Assembly (NCBI RefSeq): GCF_033597815.2
Contig: NZ_CP166245.1
Coordinates: forward strand, 2,907,460 to 2,971,459
Length of the DNA: 64,000 nucleotides
Direction: 5' to 3'
Source of the DNA: Staphylococcus sp. KG4-3
GTDB taxonomy: Bacteria; Bacillota; Bacilli; Staphylococcales; Staphylococcaceae
Shown: positions 37,639-45,289 of the stretch, one piece after another
Numbering within the stretch: the first letter of the stretch is position 1
Layout of the letters: every line of letters begins with the position of its first letter
Position numbers and translations under genes: made by a program
The notes under the pieces: model-generated
Database searches by the model: none
What the model was told of the DNA's origin: nothing
Seen by the model: only the letters and a program-made list of their open reading frames with translations

Positions 37639-39051
37639 TTAATTATTATGAGCGTCAATATTATATTTTTTAAGTTTTCTTACATAAGTTGTTTGAGAAA
37701 TATTTAATGCATCTGCAGCTTTTCTCGTAGACTTATATTTTTCTTGAAATTGTGACAAAATATCTTTTTCAATATTGTTTAAATAATCAGGAAGTGAATC
37801 AATTTCAAATAGGTCACGAGTGTTTGTATTTGTTGATGATTTTTTAGTTTGTAATATCTTATTAGGTAAGTGAGAAACATTAATATTATCGTTCTTGGCA
37901 ATTACGACTAAGTATTCGATTACGTTTTCTAATTCTCTTATATTACCTGGCCAATCGTAAGCTTCTAAGTATGAAAGTATAACTTTATCCAAAATAATTT
38001 TACGATTATATTTTTTATTAAAATAATTCGTAAAATGATTTACGAATACGAGAATATCTTCCTTTCGTTCTCTTAATGACGGGATATTAATATCTATAAC
38101 ATTAAGTCTATAGTATAAATCAGCACGAAATGTTTTTTCATCCACCATAGCAATTAAATCTTTATTTGTAGCTGTAATTATACGTACATTAATTTTTTCT
38201 TCTTTAGATGCTCCTATAGGTACATAAGTATGATCTTGTATAAGCTGTAAAATCTTTGGTTGTAGAGTAAGTGGCAATTCCCCAATTTCATCTAAAAATA
38301 AAGTACCACCATGTGCCTGTGACACCAGTCCTTCTTTACCGTTTACATTTGCGCCTGTAAATGCGCCTTTTTTATAACCGAAAAGTTCTGATTCTAATAA
38401 CGTTTCAGGGATTGCACTACAGTTAATCTTAATAAACGGTTTGTTTGATCGATCACTTAAACGATGGATCTCTTTGGCGAATTTACTTTTACCGACACCT
38501 GTTTCCCCAGTTAATAAGGTGTTCGTATCTACAATAGCTATACGTTCAATAATATCTAATACATCTTTTATTTTATTGCTATTACCTTTAATTAACTTAT
38601 CCTGTTGTCGTTTCTTATAGGCGGGCGCATAGTTAATTGCCTTTTTGTAGTTTTTTAGTAATTCTTCAGATTTTTCGAGCTTTAATGATGATTTTACCGT
38701 TTCGGTTATGTCGCGAACTTGTACTAAAACATATTGTTGAGGGTCATTTGGAAATTTTATAAGTTTCCCAGTTGCCAAATATTTATAATCATTTGAAGTT
38801 TGTATTTTCGTCGTCATTTTATTGTTTTGTAGAACGAAACGTGTAACAGAAGGTTTAAATAAACCATCCTTTTCCAAAATACTTATATGTTTCCCGATTA
38901 GTTGTGAACGTGGTGTGTTCAATTGTTTCGTACTTGTATCATTCATCCACACTACGATGCCAGCATAATTAGTTATAAAAATACCGTCGTTTAATGCGTT
39001 AAACACAGACTTTATATCTTCGTCATTATATTCGTAAGTATTTAAGTTCAT
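37639..39051 (-). CDS. Sigma-54-dependent transcriptional activator (PAS, AAA+, Fis HTH)
   Basis: An N-terminal PAS sensor (about residues 10-115; GIFITNYAGIVVWMND) is followed by the AAA+ domain. Walker A is GETGVGKSKF, the GAFTGAN loop touches sigma-54, Walker B is GTLFLDEIGELPL, and the arginine-rich sensor region follows. A Fis-type helix-turn-helix (STRKAADALNISQTTYVRKL) ends the protein. This is the complete architecture of a bacterial enhancer-binding protein, with the intact loop that distinguishes true sigma-54 activators. The signal is unknown and the PAS ligand may be a pathway metabolite. I take the ATG at 39051 with AGGGG just upstream. A longer frame from 39099 has no site. Confidence 0.93.
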   Translation of the reverse strand: MNLNTYEYNDEDIKSVFNALNDGIFITNYAGIVVWMNDTSTKQLNTPRSQLIGKHISILEKDGLFKPSVTRFVLQNNKMTTKIQTSNDYKYLATGKLIKFPNDPQQYVLVQVRDITETVKSSLKLEKSEELLKNYKKAINYAPAYKKRQQDKLIKGNSNKIKDVLDIIERIAIVDTNTLLTGETGVGKSKFAKEIHRLSDRSNKPFIKINCSAIPETLLESELFGYKKGAFTGANVNGKEGLVSQAHGGTLFLDEIGELPLTLQPKILQLIQDHTYVPIGASKEEKINVRIITATNKDLIAMVDEKTFRADLYYRLNVIDINIPSLRERKEDILVFVNHFTNYFNKKYNRKIILDKVILSYLEAYDWPGNIRELENVIEYLVVIAKNDNINVSHLPNKILQTKKSSTNTNTRDLFEIDSLPDYLNNIEKDILSQFQEKYKSTRKAADALNISQTTYVRKLKKYNIDAHNN

Positions 39052-39145
39052 CATACCCCTCATTTCTCTTAATTTATTAGTGATGCAATTTTGACTCATT
39101 GATGTAAATGTAACTCACAATTAATCAATATAATTCTCATTTTAA

Positions 39146-39160
39146 TAGAAAACGCTTCCA
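39146..39160 (+). promoter_or_regulatory. Candidate catabolite-repression (cre) site
   Basis: TAGAAAACGCTTCCA matches the CcpA operator consensus WTGNAANCGNWWNCA at 14 of 15 positions. It lies 44 bases before the -24 element of the carbamoyl-amidohydrolase operon and about 95 bases before the divergent activator gene. A site here would place the module under carbon control. Based on one match only. Confidence 0.45.
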
Positions 39161-39203
39161 ACAAAAAGGATTAATCTGTAAATTTTCAGCTATCAAAATA
39201 AGT

Positions 39204-39219
39204 TGGCACGAAGTTTGCA
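39204..39219 (+). promoter_or_regulatory. Sigma-54 (-24/-12) promoter of the amidohydrolase operon
   Basis: TGGCAC, five bases, TTGCA: an exact consensus match, 25 bases before the GTG start of the first gene, with AAGGGGGG between them. It should drive the four-gene operon 39245-44787. Confidence 0.88.
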
Positions 39220-39244
39220 TATAGCAAAGTAAGGGGGGATATAT

Positions 39245-40483
39245 GTGGAAACACCGGAATTAAAAGTAGATGAAACTTATTTATTTGAAAAAATTAATGA
39301 AAGTTCTGAGATTGGTAAGACCGCAAATAATGGACTAAATCGTTTAGCGTTGACTGACGAAGATAAGTTAATGCGGGATGATTTTATTTCTTGGATGAAA
39401 GAAGAATCATTAGAAGTTCGTGTTGATGACTTTGGTAATATTTATGGTCGACGCGAAGGAATAAATAATGAGGCTTTACCTATCGTTATTGGGTCTCACC
39501 TTGACACGCAACCTTATGGTGGCCGCTTTGACGGTGTACTAGGTGTGCTTGGAGGCTTGACTGTAATTAAAACATTAAATGAATACAATATTAAAACAGA
39601 AAGACCCATTGAACTTGTTAACTTCACCAATGAAGAGGGCGCGAGATTTCCACAACCAATGGTTGCCTCTGGAGGCTTAATTGGAGAATTTAAAAAATCA
39701 TATATCTATAATCTTACTGATAACGAAGGAACTACTTATGAAGAGGCATTAAAGCAAATTGATTATAAAGGGTTAGAATCTCAACGTATTAAAGAGGCAT
39801 ATAGTTTCCTTGAATTGCATATTGAACAAGGACCTGTCTTAGAAAATGAGCATAAAGAAATTGGCATTGTTCAAGGTATTCAAGGGATGACGTGGTTATC
39901 TATAAATATTAAAGGTTTTTCAAATCATGCCGGTTCTACACCGATGCAACATAGAAAAGATGCATTTCATAAAGCTACTACAGTAATACAAGATATTTAT
40001 GAAATAGCTAAAAAACAAAAAGGGTTAAATATCACAATAGGTAAGGTGAATGTTTCGCCAAATGTACCGAATGTCATTCCTGGCGAAGTGCAATTTATAG
40101 TAGATATACGACATCAAAATAAGAGTGTCTTAACAGAATGCCAAAACAAAATAGTACAACTTATTACTGCGGTATCAAATGAACAAGACTACCAAGCTAC
40201 TGTGGCTGTTGATTGGGCAGCTGAACCGATAGCATTTGCGGATAATGTTACTCAGGCTATTAAAGATAGCACTGAAGCATTAAATTATTCTTATCTAGAA
40301 ATGTATAGTGGGCCAGGTCACGATGCAAAAAATATGGCTAATATGACTGATACTGCCATGATATTTGTTCCTAGCCATAAAGGCATTAGTCACAATGAAG
40401 CAGAGTTAACCTATGATAAGCATATTATTCAAGGTGTAGAGGTATTACTAAGGACAGTAAATGAACTAGCAAATAATAAATAA
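39245..40483 (+). CDS. M20-family amidohydrolase (N-carbamoyl amino acid/beta-ureidopropionase type), 412 aa
   Basis: A zinc-dependent hydrolase of the HyuC/AllC/beta-ureidopropionase group. Metal ligands are visible in GSHLDTQPYGGRFDG (near residue 79), FTNEEGARF (near 126) and LEIHIEQGP-like LELHIEQGP (near 193), with a late His in GPGHDAKN. HLDTQPxGGRFDGVLG is closest to carbamoyl-beta-alanine hydrolases. The family cleaves N-carbamoyl groups to amine, CO2 and ammonia. Because the regulon contains agmatine deiminase, N-carbamoylputrescine is a plausible substrate, which would be new for this family. Beta-ureidopropionate remains an alternative. Start is GTG behind AAGGGGGG. First gene of the sigma-54 operon. 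Confidence 0.85.
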   Translation: METPELKVDETYLFEKINESSEIGKTANNGLNRLALTDEDKLMRDDFISWMKEESLEVRVDDFGNIYGRREGINNEALPIVIGSHLDTQPYGGRFDGVLGVLGGLTVIKTLNEYNIKTERPIELVNFTNEEGARFPQPMVASGGLIGEFKKSYIYNLTDNEGTTYEEALKQIDYKGLESQRIKEAYSFLELHIEQGPVLENEHKEIGIVQGIQGMTWLSINIKGFSNHAGSTPMQHRKDAFHKATTVIQDIYEIAKKQKGLNITIGKVNVSPNVPNVIPGEVQFIVDIRHQNKSVLTECQNKIVQLITAVSNEQDYQATVAVDWAAEPIAFADNVTQAIKDSTEALNYSYLEMYSGPGHDAKNMANMTDTAMIFVPSHKGISHNEAELTYDKHIIQGVEVLLRTVNELANNK

Positions 40484-40499
40484 AATTGGAGTGTTAATT

Positions 40500-41864
40500 A
40501 TGACAAACGAAAAAAACTTATTTGAATTAGATCGCGAACATATTATTCATCCACAAAGTAATCCGAAAGAACATTATGAACAAGGACCTAAAATTATATT
40601 TGATGAAGGGAACGGCATCTATTTGAAAGATGTTGAAGGCCATGAATATATTGACGGCGTTTCTATGTTATGGAATGTCAACTTAGGTCATGGTAATAAA
40701 GAATTAGCGGAAGCGGCATATAACCAAATGACTAAAGCAGCATATACAACAACATTTTATAATTATACAAATGAACCTTCAGTAAAATTAGCAGAGAAAA
40801 TTACGTCATTAGCACCTGGAGATTTAAATTCAATTTTCTATACATCAGGCGGTTCAGAGTCTAACGATACAGCATTTAAATTATCTAGATTTTATTGGCA
40901 ACAAAAAGGTTACGACAATAAAAACATTATCATTTCACTAAAAAGAGGTTACCACGGTGTAACAATTGCAGCACAACGCGCTACTGGTATTGGCGCGTAT
41001 AGAGATTTCTCAGGAGTTCTTGAGCAAAAGATTATTAATGCAGAAGCTCATTTAACTGAATGTGAGTTAGGCGATAAATCACATCCAGATTATGACAAAA
41101 GTATTAGCGGTTTAATTGACGAATTGGGTGCGGATAGAATAGCAGCAATTATTATTGAACCTGTACAAGGTGCAGGAGGTGTCCATGTTTCTCCAAACGG
41201 CTATTTACAAGCTGTAAGGAGTTTGTGTGATAAAAATCACATCCATTTTATAGCCGATGAAGTTATTTGTGGATTTGGTAGAACAGGAGAAATGTTCGGC
41301 TGTAATCATTGGGATGTAGTACCTGACTTTATGTGTGTAGCTAAAGGGCTTACTAGTGGCTATATTCAATTAGGTGGCGTAATTATGAGAGATGAAATTA
41401 AAAACACATTAAATGAATTTGATGACATGATACCACATGGCTTTACTTATAGTGGTCACCCTACGGCATGTGCAGTAGGTCTTAAAAATATAGAAATTTT
41501 AGAAAGAGATAATTGGGTATCACATGCAAAAGAAATGGGCGACAAATTATTAGCCGGCTTGCAAAAACTAGAAGAAAAATATTCATTCTTTGCTAATCCT
41601 CGAGCAAAAGGCTTATTAGCAGGTATTGATTTAGTGAAAAATAAAGAAACAAATGAACCATTCGATTTTGGAGATAGAGCAGCGAATCAACTTATTACGG
41701 AATGTTTTAACCGTGATTTATTAATTCGTGCGTTTGATTTCGAACCAGGTATGAACATCGTAGCTATTGCACCACCATTAATTGTGAATGAAGAAGAAAT
41801 CGACAACATTATCAATATCATAGATGCAGCGGCAGCTAAAATTAAAAAAACATTATATAAATAA
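40500..41864 (+). CDS. Class III omega-aminotransferase (pyruvate-dependent type), 454 aa
   Basis: A PLP enzyme of aminotransferase class III. SGGSESNDTAFKLSR (near residue 119) binds cofactor phosphate, IIIEPVQGAGG is conserved, ADEVICGFGRTG carries the PLP-pairing Asp, and CVAKGLTSGY holds the lysine. It is most like beta-alanine or putrescine:pyruvate aminotransferases, which produce alanine. Alanine dehydrogenase encoded in the same regulon would then recover pyruvate. I use the ATG at 40500 because GGAG lies 9 bases upstream; an in-frame GTG at 40491 overlaps that site. Second gene of the operon, 16 bases after the hydrolase. Confidence 0.88.
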   Translation: MTNEKNLFELDREHIIHPQSNPKEHYEQGPKIIFDEGNGIYLKDVEGHEYIDGVSMLWNVNLGHGNKELAEAAYNQMTKAAYTTTFYNYTNEPSVKLAEKITSLAPGDLNSIFYTSGGSESNDTAFKLSRFYWQQKGYDNKNIIISLKRGYHGVTIAAQRATGIGAYRDFSGVLEQKIINAEAHLTECELGDKSHPDYDKSISGLIDELGADRIAAIIIEPVQGAGGVHVSPNGYLQAVRSLCDKNHIHFIADEVICGFGRTGEMFGCNHWDVVPDFMCVAKGLTSGYIQLGGVIMRDEIKNTLNEFDDMIPHGFTYSGHPTACAVGLKNIEILERDNWVSHAKEMGDKLLAGLQKLEEKYSFFANPRAKGLLAGIDLVKNKETNEPFDFGDRAANQLITECFNRDLLIRAFDFEPGMNIVAIAPPLIVNEEEIDNIINIIDAAAAKIKKTLYK

Positions 41865-41882
41865 TTTTAATGGGGGAGTTAT

Positions 41883-43364
41883 ATGACTGCTACACAAAAT
41901 AAAGTAATACCAGAAGTTCAAACATTTTTAAATACGCCAATCCCGTTATTTATTAACGGTGATTGGCATACACCTAAAGACAAAGCAACTTTTATTGCTG
42001 AAAATCCAGCTACTGGCAACTCGTTAGCAACTGTATATGAAGCAAAAGAAAATGAAGTGAATATGGCAGTAGATGCAGCAGAACGTGCGTTTCACGATAG
42101 CGAATGGTCACGAATGAGTGCTTATGACAGATCAAAACTGATGTTCAGGTTAGCTGATTTAATGGAAAGAGATTTTGAAATTATAGCTCAATTAGATTCA
42201 TTAGATAACGGGAAACCAGTGGATGAAGTAAGAGAGAGTGACTTACCTAATGCGATTGAAAATTTACGTTATTTTGCTGGTTGGACTACCAAATTAACAG
42301 GACAAACTATTCCAATAGATACTGAATTTTTCAATTATACAAGACACGAACCTGTAGGCGTGGTAGGTCAAATTATTCCATGGAATTTCCCTATTATGAT
42401 GGGTTTGTGGAAAATTGCGCCAGCAATTGCAACAGGTTGTACGGTTGTACTTAAACCTGCCGAACAAACACCTGTGTCAGCCCTGTATTTAGGAAAATTA
42501 ATTAAAGAAAGTGGCTTTCCTGATGGAGTCATAAATATCATTAGTGGTTTTGGTAAAGAAGCGGGACATTATTTAGTAAATCATCAAAAAGTTAATAAGA
42601 TTGCATTTACTGGATCAACTGCCACTGGGCAACAAATTATGAAACAAGCAGCCGATACGATGAAACGAGTCACATTAGAACTTGGCGGTAAATCACCGAA
42701 TATTATTTTAGAAGACGCCGATTTAGAAAAGGCTGTTCCAGGTGTATTTAACGGCATCATGGTTAACCAAGGTGAAGTATGTTGTGCAGGTTCACGTGTC
42801 TTTATACCAGAAAAGATTTTTGATCAAGTCGTACAAAAACTGAAAAGTTTTGCGGACAACACTGTATTAGGCATGGGTATCGAAGAAGGCACGACTATGG
42901 GGCCATTGGTTTCTCAAAAGCAATATGACACTGTTACTGCTTATATTGAGAAGGGTCTTAACGAAGGTGCAACAATGGTTACAGGTGGTACTAAGGATGG
43001 TGAAGGCTATTTTGTAAAACCTACAATTTTTACTGACGTGAACAAAGAAATGTCTATTGTAAAAGAAGAAATATTTGGTCCCGTTGCTGTACTAATACCT
43101 TATTCAGAAATTGATGAAGTTGTAGATATGGCAAATGATACTGAATATGGGTTAGCTGCAGGAGTTTGGACGCAAAATTTAAAAAATGCACATACAGTAG
43201 CTAATAAATTGAAGGCTGGGACAGTTTGGATAAATTGTTATAACTTAACGAATGCTGCGACACCTTTTGGAGGCTACAAACAATCAGGATTTGGACGTGA
43301 AATGGGATCATATGCATTGGAAAATTATACAGAAGTTAAAAGCGTGTGGGTCAATTTAGATTAA
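41883..43364 (+). CDS. NAD(P)-dependent aldehyde dehydrogenase, 493 aa
   Basis: An ALDH superfamily enzyme. IPWNFPIMMGLWKIAPA (near residue 164) and FTGSTATGQ (near 240) bind the cofactor, LELGGKSPNI contains the general base Glu (near 264), and NQGEVCCAGSR holds the catalytic Cys (near 298). The pattern is that of the ALDH1/2/9 type acting on free aldehydes rather than the CoA-acylating methylmalonate-semialdehyde type. In this operon it should oxidise the semialdehyde or aminoaldehyde made by the aminotransferase, such as 4-aminobutyraldehyde to GABA. GGGGGAG precedes the ATG. Confidence 0.92.
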   Translation: MTATQNKVIPEVQTFLNTPIPLFINGDWHTPKDKATFIAENPATGNSLATVYEAKENEVNMAVDAAERAFHDSEWSRMSAYDRSKLMFRLADLMERDFEIIAQLDSLDNGKPVDEVRESDLPNAIENLRYFAGWTTKLTGQTIPIDTEFFNYTRHEPVGVVGQIIPWNFPIMMGLWKIAPAIATGCTVVLKPAEQTPVSALYLGKLIKESGFPDGVINIISGFGKEAGHYLVNHQKVNKIAFTGSTATGQQIMKQAADTMKRVTLELGGKSPNIILEDADLEKAVPGVFNGIMVNQGEVCCAGSRVFIPEKIFDQVVQKLKSFADNTVLGMGIEEGTTMGPLVSQKQYDTVTAYIEKGLNEGATMVTGGTKDGEGYFVKPTIFTDVNKEMSIVKEEIFGPVAVLIPYSEIDEVVDMANDTEYGLAAGVWTQNLKNAHTVANKLKAGTVWINCYNLTNAATPFGGYKQSGFGREMGSYALENYTEVKSVWVNLD

Positions 43365-43449
43365 CACTTTAATAATGATGAAGTATTGTATTCAAATATA
43401 ACTTTATCAATTAATTTCCTGTATTCAAATACATGGAAGGAATGATTTT

Positions 43450-44787
43450 ATGGATGACGAAAGACAGATTGAACGAAAACTTAAACTTGTTCACATCATT
43501 ACACTTGGCCTAGCCTATATGGCACCATTTGCTGTATTTGATACTTTTGGCATAGCTTCTAATATTTCTTCTGGGCATGTACCATTTGCATATGTTTTTG
43601 TATTTTTAGCTATTTTATTAACTGCGTTAAGTTATGGTAAATTAGTGAAAAAATATCCATCTTCTGGTTCAGTCTATGCTTATACTAGAAATATTATTAA
43701 TCCTTACGTCGGCATTTTGGTAGGATGGTTATCATTTATAGCTTATTTGTCACTACCAATGATTAATTCACTGTTAGCCAAAATATTTATTTCATCACTG
43801 TTACCACAAATACCAGGTTGGACTTGGATCGTTGGATTAGTGATACTGATTACGTTATTAAATATATTTGGCATTGAGTTTGCAGCAGCGCTTAATATTG
43901 GACTGGTTTTCGTTCAAATTCTTGTAGGAATCGTATTTATAACTTTAACGATACATGATATAAATAATGGCCCAGGTCACTTCATGTCATTTAGTGAATT
44001 GATGCCTAAATTCCAGGAATTAAGTGGTTTCTTTGGAGCCTCAGCACTGTTAGGCATGAGTTTTATAGGTTTTGATGCAGTAACAACATTAGCAGAAGAC
44101 ACAGTAAACCCTAAGAAAACAATACCTAAAGCAATATTTTTTATTACGATTATAGGCGGCGTATTTTTCTTCACTGTGACGTACTTTATGCAATCACTTA
44201 TTCCTAATGTATCAATTTTAAAGAATATTCAAGGTGCGTCTCCTGAAATAGCTACTATTATTGGTGGAAAAGCATATTTAATATTTTTCATCTTAGGAGG
44301 TATGTTATCAGTGTTTGCATCTGGCTTAGCAGCACAAATTAGCGCTTCAAGACTATTATATGCTATGGGAAGAGATAGCGTTATACCTAAAAAATGCTTT
44401 GGTTATCTAAACAAAAAAACAAAAACACCTATTTTCAACATAATTATTACAGGTATTTTAGCTTTATCTGCTTTATTTTTAAATTTACAACAGGCTACAT
44501 CACTCGTTAATGTCGGCGCATATACTGCATTTCTCGTAGTTAATATATGTGTAGTAAAAAATTATTTTACACTCGATAATAAAAGTAATATCTATCGTAT
44601 AATTACAGAACTCTGCTTTCCTGGGATTGGCCTAATTTTTATCTTGTATCTATGGTTTAATTTAGATAAATTCGCAATTGTCATGGGTGTAATTTGGTTT
44701 ATTATTGGCGTTATATACTTATTGACTACTACACGTTGTTTTACAAAAGAGCCAGTAGATATAGCATTTGAAGAATTAGAAGATTAG
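43450..44787 (+). CDS. APC-family amino acid/polyamine permease, 445 aa
   Basis: A membrane protein with about 12 helices. The first helix region HIITLGLAYMAPFAVFDTFG is characteristic of the amino acid-polyamine-organocation family, with the conserved GMSFIGFDAVTTLAEDTVNPKK part near residue 200 (quoted here in two pieces: GMSFIGFDAV and TTLAEDTVNPKK). It is the last gene of the sigma-54 operon, 85 bases after the aldehyde dehydrogenase with no -24/-12 element in between. It probably brings in the substrate, agmatine or putrescine by context. AGGAATG precedes the ATG. Confidence 0.9.
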   Translation: MDDERQIERKLKLVHIITLGLAYMAPFAVFDTFGIASNISSGHVPFAYVFVFLAILLTALSYGKLVKKYPSSGSVYAYTRNIINPYVGILVGWLSFIAYLSLPMINSLLAKIFISSLLPQIPGWTWIVGLVILITLLNIFGIEFAAALNIGLVFVQILVGIVFITLTIHDINNGPGHFMSFSELMPKFQELSGFFGASALLGMSFIGFDAVTTLAEDTVNPKKTIPKAIFFITIIGGVFFFTVTYFMQSLIPNVSILKNIQGASPEIATIIGGKAYLIFFILGGMLSVFASGLAAQISASRLLYAMGRDSVIPKKCFGYLNKKTKTPIFNIIITGILALSALFLNLQQATSLVNVGAYTAFLVVNICVVKNYFTLDNKSNIYRIITELCFPGIGLIFILYLWFNLDKFAIVMGVIWFIIGVIYLLTTTRCFTKEPVDIAFEELED

Positions 44788-45289
44788 AATGAGAATGCAA
44801 GTTCGATAAAGTTACTATAAAGGACTAAAATAGAAAAACATTTATCCTCATTCTAAAGGGCCATCCTTTTTTAATTGTTTCACTCTCTTTTCCTCTGTTA
44901 TATTTTAAGAAAAGAATAATTTATAAGGTGGAGTTATTAATTATAGTAAATCAACAATTGTATTCAAATATAAATTATGTATCTAATTCTTTTTGAAGAA
45001 AAATGATGAATTGTCTATGTAAGAAGATAAATATAAGTATTTGAGCAGAAAATATTTTCCGCTTTCCAGAAAAATTATGGACAACGATATTAATAATAAT
45101 TCTAAGTATTGATAAAGTATGGTAGTAATTCAAAAAAATCAGTAAAACGTGTGTTACTTAAAAATTAATCAAAAAATCTACTAGATAAAATTGTAAAAAT
45201 CACCCACCTTTAGTATTATTCGCTAAAAGTGGGTGATTTTTCATTTAACTTTAGTAAATATTTTTAAAATCACTTCTCAAGTGAGTATT
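44788..45289. other. Intergenic, 500 bp, between catabolic module and teichoic-acid genes
   Basis: No gene is recognisable. A 10-base inverted repeat (TTAGAATGAG at 44784-44793, CTCATTCTAA at 44847-44856) spans the end of the permease gene and could act in termination. The strong terminator of the minus-strand glycosyltransferase gene lies at 45195-45241. The sequence between is AT-rich with no feature I can support, and may be the seam between two cargo segments. Confidence 0.5.
45195..45241 (-). terminator. Terminator after the GT2-TagF gene
   Basis: Stem AAAAATCACCCACCTTTAG with CTAAAAGTGGGTGATTTTT (one mismatch). T-rich ends on both strands let it work in both directions. It is about 50 bases after the minus-strand stop. 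Confidence 0.85.

Noticed and set aside
35070-39114. Shared ATGTAAAT/GTAAC-like words upstream of ald and the amidohydrolase operon as activator binding sites
   Set aside because: The arrangement differs between the two (spacer and half-site orientation), the distance to the -24 element is inconsistent, and no clear copy is found before aguA.
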